Shown: positions 54,700-64,000 of the stretch, in pieces
Numbering within the stretch: position 1 is the stretch's first letter
How the letters are laid out: each line of letters begins with the position of its first letter
Notes under the pieces: model-generated
The model's input: the letters and a program-made list of their open reading frames with translations, nothing else
What the model was told of the DNA's origin: nothing
Databases searched by the model: none
DNA from: Artemisia argyi
Taxonomy: Eukaryota > Streptophyta > Magnoliopsida > Asterales > Asteraceae
Length of the DNA: 64,000 nucleotides
NCBI GenBank assembly: GCA_030686995.1
Contig: CM060707.1
Location: 79,899,472 to 79,963,471 of the forward strand
Direction: 5' to 3'
Position numbers and translations under genes: made by a program

Positions 54700-55490
54700 A
54701 CCGACCAAGTACTATTTGAGCGACAAACCAAGTTGCTCAACCAAACGTAAAGAATGCATGAGGAGATGCAAGGAGGCTTCAAGTCTATAGCCAAGGTGGT
54801 TAGAGGATTGTTCTGAAAGAAAAAGAAGTGATGAGGATCGTGGAATTAGCTTGCTCTTTGTATGCTGATGTTTGTTGAACAATTAGTATTATGTGTTATT
54901 TGAATATTTGTTGCTTATGTGCTATATTTTCGATGTGTATTCGGAAATGTTTATGTCTTGCTATGGATTTTGGTACTTTAGAACTATAACTTTGATGACT
55001 TATTATTATTATTACATGCTCTACTAATATACATGAATTTTTCTTTGAATTAAATATATGTTTGCATGATTAATATATGATTATATATATGACTTACTTG
55101 CTTTTCTAATAGACCAAAAATAATATGAAATGTTCCAATAGAGCTTGCTGTAAACACAAAACAAAATTAACCATTTCCAGAAATTTTTTGAATTTTGGTC
55201 GTCTGGGAATTCACCAGATAGGCGGCCCCCTTAAAATTAAAGGGGCCGGCCATTAATTAATGGGACTGGCCACCTGGAACAGTTTTTACACTATTTTATT
55301 TTGCATCTTATGACCCTTTTTTGCTAGTCCCAGGTACCATTTCCCTTAAAAACCGAACTGAATTTGGAATCTAACTTTATATTTTCAAATTAATTCCACA
55401 TCTAAACATGTTTTCATCATATATAATCCCCATACATGTTTTATTCACACTCTATCATCCATCACCTTCATCAAAATCAACCAATTAACC
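54700..55490 (+). promoter_or_regulatory. Spacer with putative promoter of accessory ORF 2
   Basis: AT-rich and noncoding. 55222-55275 has GGCGGCCCCCTTAAAATTAA and GGGGCCGGCCATTAATTAAT, the U3-like motif again; ATATATAATCC near 55419 could be a TATA box about 70 bases before the ATG at 55491. Confidence 0.4.
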
Positions 55491-56116
55491 ATGTCATCAC
55501 AAAGAACCTCCATCTCCAACAAAGTCAAGAAACAAAAACTTGTCATCATACCACCAAAACAACTCTTTATTGATCTTACTAATGAAGATAACACAAATCC
55601 ATCAACACCACCTCAATGCTCATCTCTTAGTGCTCCTAATGCACCTTCCAAAACACCATCAACTCATGGAACCTCTACCTCCTCCATACCATCATCATCA
55701 TCAATAAATGACTATATCAACACCCCCTTGTCACCTCTACCACACCACCACCACCGTCTATTGAAAATGCATCCCTAGACATCACCCTTTCATTGTCACC
55801 CATAACACCTCTTGATGCACACTTCTCACCATCACCAATCAACCCACCAAACTTCAATCTCATCCCATGGAGCTTACTTGAAGCCCATGGTGATACTTGT
55901 CTTTGTTGCATCCATAACCGAACGATCATATTTGGACTAAGAGATGAGCTACACTATATGTTTTTACATGTTGAAAACTTGTTACGTCAACCACCACCGA
56001 TATCTACCATTTCTCCACCACCACCAACATTAACCACACCTTCACCTCCACCAACATCAAACACACCTCCAACAACACCATCATCTCCACCTACACAATT
56101 ACTTCCTCCAAACTAA
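55491..56116 (+). pseudogene. Copia C accessory ORF 2, SIM-like motif
   Basis: MSSQRTSISNKVKKQKLVII, then LFIDLTNEDN (residues about 25-34), close to the IDLT-plus-acidic form of SUMO-interacting motifs, preceded by a basic cluster. A Ser/Thr/Pro-rich region follows. The frame slips in the CCA run near 55738-55755 and continues as ITPLDAHFSPSPINPPNFNL, then IPWSLLEAHGDTCLCCIHNR and TIIFGLRDELHYMFLHVENL, then a Pro-rich tail to 56116. No homology to the antisense proteins of copia A apart from the SIM-like start and Ser richness. Confidence 0.65.
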
Positions 56117-56282
56117 GCATGCTTCATGCTTAGAAAATAAAATTATTTCAACTATTTTGATGGCAAGCTCTAGGAAAATACTACTATTGAAGCCTTGGTT
56201 GTTTGTTTGTTTATTTATGTATGCTTGTAAGCCCTTGGGGCATTAGTTTCCTTATGCATCTTGGATGCATTTTGCTTGTAAC
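56117..56282 (+). other. Copia C sequence up to copia B insertion
   Basis: Short noncoding stretch. The last five bases, GTAAC (56278-56282), would be the left target duplication of copia B; the partner lies outside the window. Confidence 0.5.
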
Positions 56283-56851
56283 TGTTGGATCGATATACTC
56301 TGACCAAACTACTTTGTAGCTTGTAAGGTTTTAACAATCTTGAATGACTCAAAATAATTAATATTGAAACACTGATATTACTTTGTAAAGTATGCGGAAT
56401 CTACTAACACAAAGCTAAGAAGAACTTTGTTTTTATTAAAACCAACTCTTGAACCGGCTTCTCTAAATACAGATTCACTAACAATCCCTAACTTCTCAAA
56501 AATCGTTTTCTAGAAATCGTATTGTGAGACTCTAAAACTCATATAAAACTTGTACGTCTAATACCATCACAAGGCTCCTTTTATAGGCATAAGGAAAACC
56601 TTAAGTCGGTTTACAATATTTACTTGAACGACAAGTAATTATCCCTAACTAATTCTAGAATATTCTTATAATATTACATAGTAATCCTTTAAACAATGTT
56701 GCACATAAGTCCTTGTTCTTTGAAGTACTTTGAATAATCTTCAATAACTAACAGTACTTTGACCTTGATCAGCACGTTGACTATTTAGCAGTACTTTGAC
56801 ATAGCAGTACATTGATCTTTCCAGCAATACTTAGATCTTCATATCCCAACA
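56283..56851 (-). repeat. 3' LTR of copia element B
   Basis: 569 bp, TGTTGGATCG to ATCCCAACA, followed by minus-strand polypurine tract AAGGGGAGGAT. Contains several GTCAA (W-box core) words within 56740-56800. Confidence 0.85.
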
Positions 56852-57471
56852 ATCCTCCCCTTACTTGAACTCCACTTGCTTGATTTCAAGTTTCTTTGTT
56901 TTCTTTAATCTTTATCTTTATCACCAAAGAAGATTGTATCTTTAATTTCTTTATCACCAAAGAAGATTGTACATCAAATCTTTTAAAGTTTCATACTATT
57001 CTCATCACTTCTAGATGTGTAAACTTCTATGAGAGGTGAATCATTGAATTTTAATGGATTTTGATGTCTCTTTACCAAAGCCATTAACTCTAGAGTAGCC
57101 AATGTTTAGGTTAGAACAACCATGGTACATTGATAACCATATGATTTTTAGCAAATCATCAGCTATCAACAGATTTGAGTAGTCTTTACCAATAGCCGTT
57201 TGCTTTTGGACTAGTTAGTTCTTTGATTTCAACCATGGTGAACTAATTACCAAAAATGGATTTTTCACAGCCTTTACCACAAGCCATTTTCTTGTGGGCT
57301 AGTCAACTCTTCACTTTTACAGATATGTTGAGTTGAACACCATACAATTTTTAGTAAATTGTCAACTAAAAATGGATTTGATTATCACATCAGAGTCGTA
57401 CCCTCATGATGAGTCAAACTCTTTCTTGTCTATTAAACATGGTGAGTTGATTACCATTTGCTGTGCAGTAC
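56852..57471 (-). other. 3' noncoding region of copia B with CTTTACC repeats
   Basis: Related to copia A 32600-33288 in reverse. CTTTACC (minus GGTAAAG) near 57070, 57193 and 57263, and a 57010-57110 unit nearly identical to the last copia A unit. No coding. Confidence 0.7.
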
Positions 57472-60400
57472 TGTCACAACTCGTAATTTCATGTCCTTTT
57501 TCAAACGTCGAAATTCATATTCATCTCGGAAAGTTACTATTCATCAGTTACTATTCATCATTTCACTATTCATCATTTTCAGAGTCGGTTTGAGATTCTA
57601 AGAAGTGTTTCAAAATTTCACTATTCACAAAACACTATTCATTCCCGGAGGGAAAACACTATTCACATTCATCATTCATTTCATCGTAAATCTAGTTTAC
57701 GGGTATTTAAATTCGCGTAACCGAATTGGTTTTGCTGCGAATTCCTGCATCATCTGTAGGGACACGTCATATAGCTGGAGTAGTCTATATATCATCAGTA
57801 ACATCATCAACACTTTAGGCCCTACATAGATATGCATTATTTCCATTTACGTATGCTTAATTTGTAATTAACGTTACCACTCAGTTTTTACTACTAACAT
57901 ATGCCCGACACTCCCGACTACGATCCTAACATATTTTCATACTCATTATAATGATATAAAAAAAATTATATTATTAATTTACCCGGTATTTTCAAATCAA
58001 TTGCTACATTTTACGGTCGGAGCTTATTACTCCGTCGGTTTGCGATATTCCAACCCGATAATTATTTTAACACCCGATTCTCATCAGGTATGTAATTTCA
58101 TGATTTTTACAACTTCGTCATATTTTATTTCAATTCGTCACGATTTATTTTTAGTTAACCCGGTACCCGAAAATTCCAAAACTACTAATAATATTCAACA
58201 AATAACAACTAACCTCAACATTTTCTTACACAACATCACATTCCCCTTTTTCTTTTCCCATTTTCACGCCTCATGTTTCCCCTAGTCACTTGATGACTTG
58301 CAAATTTTACCAAGATATTACCATAATGCCATTAGATTAGATATTTTTAATAGACCTGAAGTATTATCCTAAACTTTAAACATAGATAATATATTTTACA
58401 AGAAAACTAACTAATCAAAACCTCTCCATGGTCCTTGTGGTTTAGCCAACATAAGAAGAAGAAGAAAACTTCATCAAAATTTCAAGACCAAGTATTTTTC
58501 AAGATTTACTAGTAATCTATTTTAAGGTTTTGAAATAAAAACCTATAGATTAATTAAGTTTCTAGCTCTAAAACTCTCCACCATTTAAGTTAAGTTACTA
58601 ACAATTTTTCCTACTCTTTTAAACAACTACTTGATATATTTTTATGTTCTAGTAAAAAATCATGCAAATATATACATGTTACATACCACTCAAAGCTTAA
58701 TCTTTCACTATAATCATAGATCTAAATATTTTTACTTGTAGTCTCATGAGATCCACCATTTTTGGTGAAGACTAGGAACCCATGACACCATAAGAAGGTG
58801 TATGGTAGGATTGAGTACTTGTGGAGTTGATTTGAAGTAGTTTGGTTAAGTTTTGTACAAGTTATTAACTAAGAAAACCAAGTTTTGACAATATATATAG
58901 TTGCTGTCCCATTTTGCAAAACGTGGGAAACTCAGGGGCTAGAGTGTAATTTTGGACCAAAGATTTAGAAAATACTTTTAAAAACTAAGCTATGGGCGAA
59001 AGAACGGATTAAAACGAGTTTATAACGAAGGAGATATGATTTTTGCAAGTTTAACGACAAAAACTATTTTCTGAAAATGTACTTGCTGTTGGACAAATTT
59101 CGACGGACAAAAAGAGGTGTTAGACGTAATCTATAGGAGCCGACCTACTGAAAATATATTAGTATATATTAATACAATTCCGGTGATATAAAAAACGTAG
59201 AAAACGAGCTTATAACGACCAAGTATTAACCATTTCGCCAAGTGACCAGGTTGAGAGCCATTTTTCTCAATGATAAACTCATTTCTGGAAAATTTACAGC
59301 ATTGACAAAAAGTTAGTTCACCCAGCCTAGTTTTCAAAACATCCAACCGTTTGTCAAAAGGATTAATAATGAATAACATATGGTCTTTTAAACTTTCCTA
59401 AAAACAGCCCAAAATCTGTCAAAACAGCCCAAACACCTCACTTGACGGCTATTTTTCTTTATGATCGAGAGCCGTATGGACAAACTTCATTTCTATGACT
59501 TTTTAGCTAATGTGAAAAGCTTCTTAAAACTACTGAGCTTCTTTCCTAACTCTTAATATTCACTATTTCACGACTAGTTTTGCGAGACCATTTTGGTCAT
59601 ATTTTCAAGTAATGAAAAGTGTCATTTTACGACAAAAATACTATATTTACCGATAAAACACCAAACAAGGATCATGGAGTACCGTTTCAACATATTTACA
59701 TGAAATGTGGTTATTAACTTAATGAGACGTCAAAAATGTATTTTTTCGACGATAAACATTATTTTCAAATTTACGAGTAGTATCGATAACATATGTATTT
59801 GCATGTGTAGCATCATTTCATTTCTTACATTAGATCATATCATTCATATTAGGTTGCGGTTAGAGATCGTGCCTCATTTCGTGTATCCATATTTGTCATC
59901 ATAGCTATCGCACCAGGTGAGTCATAGCCCCTACTCTTTTAATTGTTTTGTAAACTCTTTGGGGGAGAATACATGCTCGTTTTACTTAAACGCGTTACTC
60001 GCTTTACCTGGTTGATGACCTACCTTTCATTGGTATGTTTGAGTACCTGCATTTCATTGGTATGCTTGACTACCTGTATTTCATGTGACTTGTCTCTTAA
60101 ACATTATTACTTATTTTATATGACCTCATTGTCATTATCGTTTACTTGGTGACATTGTCAGACTTATTTATATGACCTCATTGTCATAGTTGTTTATCTG
60201 GCGACATTGTCAGCATTGTCAAAAATTGCTTATATGGCTGCCAGTATTGTTTATATAACCTCATTGTTAAAATTATTTATATAGCAGTTTTGCTATATTT
60301 ATCTTTGAATCTAGATACAAGTATTACTTTTTTTTGCATAAACTATATCATATTTGGCAGTGAGTCGTAAACACACAGGTTACAAGTCTCTTATGGCGGG

Positions 60401-60794
60401 ACTTGTAACTGAGTGGATTTACGATGCCTTTGCTAGGAAATCTTCATTCATATGCATTACATTCTTTTTCACTAGACTTTATGAACTCACCAACCTCGTG
60501 TTGACACTTTAGCATTTAGTTTCAGGTTTTAAGCTATGGCACGCTACTGGAGGTTTTGGCAGGGCATGGCATGGTCATAGAAGACTCTGATATTCATATG
60601 GGGACTGTTTTTAACTTTTTTAAGGGCCTAATTCCGCACTACTTTTCACGATGTAAATTCAATACTTTTGGTTAAACGGTTTTATTCTAAATGATTAAAG
60701 TGAAAAGCATTTTTGTACTTGTGTTGAGATACCAATTGAGTTACACCCCAGCTACATGTATGCTTCCGCTGGACCCGATTCTGGGGGTGTGACA
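57472..60794 (+). repeat. Chromovirus-type (Tekay/Del-like) LTR
   Basis: 3323 bp from TGTCACAACTCG to GGGGGTGTGACA with short inverted ends TGTCACA/TGTGACA, directly followed by a primer site at 60797. Long LTRs with this end and the CTTCCGCTGGACCCGATTC-like tail are typical of plant Tekay/Del chromoviruses. Small ORFs inside look random. It is inserted in copia B 3' noncoding DNA. Confidence 0.75.
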
Positions 60795-61200
60795 GATTGG
60801 TATCAGAGCTTTGGCTATAGCGAACTGAGTATTTTTAAAACCTAGACTATAGCTACTTTCACGAAAAGTTAACCCTATGACCGTCACGTGCCTGCCTGCC
60901 AAGCTGAGGCCTCATTTGTGGTTAGTTTCTGACATAGGTGATCAGATTTGTGTCTCATTATCTGATAGATTATATTCTTTTATGATAGTTGATTACTATA
61001 ATTGTCTTTCATATAAGCATGTTCACATATCATATATGTCACCGCGTTATGTTTTTCCTTGCATAGTTTCATCATTCGACCTCGAGTTTGGTCACCCACC
61101 TTAGTCTTTCAGAACGTCTTGTATTTGTGAAGGACATAGTATTAGTATAACTGAGCTGAGTATTTCAAAATTCATGGAACCTCGGTGGAATATAGACTGG
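60795..61200 (+). other. Chromovirus primer site and leader, truncated
   Basis: TTGGTATCAGAGC at 60797-60809 is the Met-tRNA-type primer site. Leader DNA follows but gag is never reached; similarity to a copia-type LTR begins about 61190-61230. The junction is not resolved and no target duplication is visible. Confidence 0.6.
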
Positions 61201-61735
61201 TCATCTATATTCAACCCGGGATAGTGAGATATAGGCTTTTACGTCTTTTTAATTTGTTATAAAAGATTGTTTGAAAGTTTTCTTTGTTTTCAAAAATATA
61301 GATTCGATGCTATATGAAATCAAGTCATGCACAATATGAACAACACTAAATATATACGATAACGCAATAATAATGTAAGTAAAGAAATAGATGAGAGTTG
61401 GAAAGATCGAACCGCGAGACAAGAGATTTATAGTGGTTCGGCTACAAGGTCACCTTCCTTGCCCTACTCCACTCCCCGAGCACCTAACTCGAGAGTTTTC
61501 TTCACTATGTCAACAAGCTCCCTTATGGCGGAGAAAACCTTACACACCAATTTACACACCACAACTACGTCACAACTTATTCACACCTTCTACACAACTA
61601 TTTCACACCTATTCACTACTTAATCACAACACTTCTTCACACCTATCTCCTTCACACCAATCTTCTTCACACCTATCTTCTACACACCAATCTTCTTCCT
61701 AACTCTTCTTCTTCACAACTAACTACTAACCAATC

Positions 61736-61793
<58 letters not shown>

Positions 61794-62467
61794 CTTCTAA
61801 CAAATATTTACAACTAATCACACAATGAGATAAATACAATGATGATGCTCTAACAACTTAGATGTGGAGATCGCAACAAGTTGTAATACTTCTTGTCTTG
61901 AGGGATAGAAGTATTCTTCTCTTGCACTTGACAGGATGATGTTTTGATCACTTTGAAACAAAGATTTAAGAATGTATGATCAAAGGATTTAGAGATTGGA
62001 AATGGAGATCTAGAATAGAAAGTTTAGGAGTGCAAAAGGTGAGAAAAATTTCAGATTTAAGGTGGTATTTATAGGCAACAAAATCTGACAATAGGAGTGT
62101 GCCGGTCCCCTTAAATCATGGCCAGCCCCCTTAAAATTAAGGGGACCGCCCCTTATAATTAAGGGGGCCGCCCAGCTGTAATGGCCAGGTTTTTTATTTT
62201 TTAGTGGGGAAAGTTTATTTGGTGAAAAACTAACTGATTTTGGTTAAAAATTTGAATTCATATAGTTAGTATGAATAAAACATTTTTCTTTATTACCAAA
62301 AGTGTTTTTCAAAAATATATAATATGTTTATATAATTATATAAACTTTGTAAACTTAATTAAATTTTCCTTTGATCATAAATTGCACTAAACACTTTGTT
62401 TATTCATACCTTAAGTGATTTGGATGTAAAGAGAAATGTTAATCACTAAGTACTTGTTTATGTCACA
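61200..62467 (-). repeat. Minus-strand copia LTR next to copia B pol
   Basis: Contains ATTTATAGTGGTTCGGCTAC at 61426, CTTGCCCTACTCCACTCCCC, ACACC[TA]AT-rich microrepeats (61560-61700), an (AT)n tract at about 61739-61787, a minus-strand TATAAATACC near 62070, GGCCCCCTTAA words (62110-62170), and ends ATGTCACA at 62467 inside copia B pol. The left end is uncertain. Confidence 0.65.
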
Positions 62468-64000
62468 AAGGTTTGTTAGCATCAACAGCTGTGGATGCTG
62501 GCTTGACAGTTGTGAAGTTGAATCTCTTAAGAATGTCTGCAACATACTTATCTTGACTTATAAAAATTCCACTGCTTGTTTGTTGCACTTGAAGTCCCAA
62601 GAAGAATGTTAATTCTCCCATTGAACTCATCTGAAATTCTCTTTGCATAAGATCTTCAAATTCCTTCACCATAGACAGCTTAGTAACTCCCAAAATAATA
62701 TCATCTACATAAACTTGGACAAGCATGATATCCTTTTTGTCTCTTTTGATAAACAAGGTCTTGTCAATAGCACCTCTCTTGTAACCATGTTGCAATAGAA
62801 AAGTAGAGAGTCTTTCATACCATGCTCTAGGGGCTTGATGAAGGCCATACAAAGCCTTAATAACCTTATAGACTTTGTTTGGATGTGCATGATCTTCAAA
62901 ACCAAGAGGTTGTTTAACATAAACTTCCTCTATGATGGTGCCATATAGAAAAGCACTTTTAACTTCCATCTGATATAAAGGAAAGCCCATATAGGATGCA
63001 AAAGCCAAAAATAGCCTTATGGCTTCAATCCTTGCCACAGGAGCAAATACTTCATCATAGTCTACTCCTTCTTCTTGTCTATATCCTTGAGCTACTAACC
63101 TTGCTTTATTCTTGATGACATTCCCTCTTTCATCTCTTTTAACTCTGAAGACCCATTTTGTTCCAATTAGTCTCTTACCATTAGGAAAATCACATAATAC
63201 CCATACTTCTTGAAGTTTAAATTGTAAGAGTTCTTCTTGCATGGCTTCAACCCAACTCTCCTTGGCTAATGCTTGTTTGATTGTCTTAGGTTCTTCTTGA
63301 GACAGAAAGCAAGCAAATAAACACAATTTCTGATCCTTGTGATTCACCCTGTTCTGTTTGTAAATAAAACTAAGTAAAGAAGTATGTTGTTGAGACATAT
63401 TCTTAGCTTTAGTTCTTGTAAGCACTCCTGAATCAGAAGGTCCAATTATTTTACTGACAGGATGATCTTTGTGAATTCTTAGTGTAGGAGTTGGTGGTAC
63501 TTCAAGATTATCGTCCAAATTTGTGAAGTCAGGGTCTTCATTAGAATCTGAGAAAATGCCTTCTTCTTCCAACTCATCATCAGTATCTTCTAAGGCAGAT
63601 ATATTTGGATCAATTAAATCATCAGCATTTTTCCAATTTGAAGTATCTAAGACTTGGGAAGTACTTTCAAATGGATCAGCAGTACATTGGGGCAAAGTAC
63701 TGTTAGTGCCTTAAGCCTTCTTCTTTTCTGCTTCATAAGCTCTCCTTTGATCATCTTCATAGGACTTAGCAATTGTTTCTTGAAGAAGTATCCTATTAAG
63801 TTCATCTTGGATAGCTTGGTCTTCATCAAATACTGTGGTCTTTGGTTGAACAGTACTTTGTGGATCAACAGTTCCTTGAGGTGCAGCAGTACTTTTCTTC
63901 TCATCACTAGGTGCTTCATCAGAATCATCTTCAGATCTTATGTTAACTCCATGAACAATGTATTGCAATTCCTCTTCATTGTGAACAACTTGATTTTCTT
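62468..64000 (-). pseudogene. Copia B pol: linker and reverse transcriptase
   Basis: Minus strand. 63968-63711 is an acidic linker ending in a TAA at 63711-63713; the same frame continues from there through HCLFACFLSQEEPKTIKQAL, TKWVFRVKRDERGNVIKNKA, EVFAPVARIEAIRLFLAF, ALYGLHQAPRAWYERLSTFL, VYVDDII (62700 region) and MGELTFFLGLQVQ. It is cut after DANKPL by the LTR ending at 62467, so RNase H is missing. Motif A reads QMEVKSAFLYG: the catalytic Asp is Glu (codon 62966-62964). The part to the right edge is partial. Closest relative here is copia A, whose RT is deleted at the point where this one continues. Confidence 0.9.

Larger units (their letters stand above)
46069..56282 (+). mobile_element. 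Copia element C: gag plus two accessory ORFs, no pol
   Basis: 5' LTR, primer site, gag (split by a solo Athila LTR), then accessory ORFs at 53675 and 55491 and no protease, integrase, RT or RNase H. The 3' LTR is not in the window: copia B interrupts at 56283. Whether pol was deleted before or after insertion cannot be told. Confidence 0.65.

Noticed and set aside
57605..60152. Small ORFs in the chromovirus LTR as genes
   Set aside because: Hydrophobic random-looking peptides in AT-rich LTR DNA, no initiation or family signals.

Overview
The window is repetitive nuclear DNA from a flowering plant. I see no cellular gene: every coding stretch belongs to an LTR retrotransposon. The accessory proteins downstream of the Ty1/copia pol region look like a family I associate with Asteraceae genomes (Tanacetum/Artemisia type), so a daisy-family host is likely. 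That assignment rests on memory of protein families, not on a search.

Layout. The oldest layer is a decayed Athila-like Ty3/gypsy element on the minus strand. Its integrase end is at 680-1834 and its protease-RT-RNase H part at 42586-45162. Everything between these pieces is a nested insertion. A second minus-strand Athila-like element (1835-42585), carrying only gag and protease, split the first at a GTC[GT]G duplication. A Ty1/copia element (2666-33731, 443-bp LTRs, TTTAT duplication) then landed in the second element's left LTR; the second element's right LTR still shows the unoccupied site. The copia element was itself hit twice by plus-strand elements sharing one LTR family: Athila-1 (3888-14643, TGCAG duplication, gag-pol) and Athila-2 (23289-31074, ATAAG duplication, one uninterrupted gag-protease ORF with no RT). 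Eye-counted LTR differences fall in the order expected from the nesting: roughly 10%, 3.6%, 1.1%, 0.6%. A probable Helitron (35516-36828) carries a 73-bp minisatellite.

From 45163 to the end lies a second pile: two head-to-head copia LTRs, a copia element with gag and two accessory ORFs but no pol, a solo Athila LTR inside its gag, a solo copia LTR inside an intron-like leader, the 3' end and RT part of a minus-strand copia element, and a 3.3-kb chromovirus-type LTR.

Main biological points. (1) LTR promoters of two Athila families carry arrays of 11-bp palindromes (TGACGGCGTCA or ATGCGGCGCAT) placed just upstream of the TATA box. (2) The 31-kb copia element lacks RT/RNase H but holds a divergent promoter with five W-box cores, a long sense accessory ORF, and two tandem antisense genes, each with its own TATA box and AATAAA. 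(3) The antisense proteins and a separate accessory protein of the other copia element have SUMO-interaction-like motifs near their N-termini. (4) At least four elements lack pol functions, which points to mobilisation in trans.
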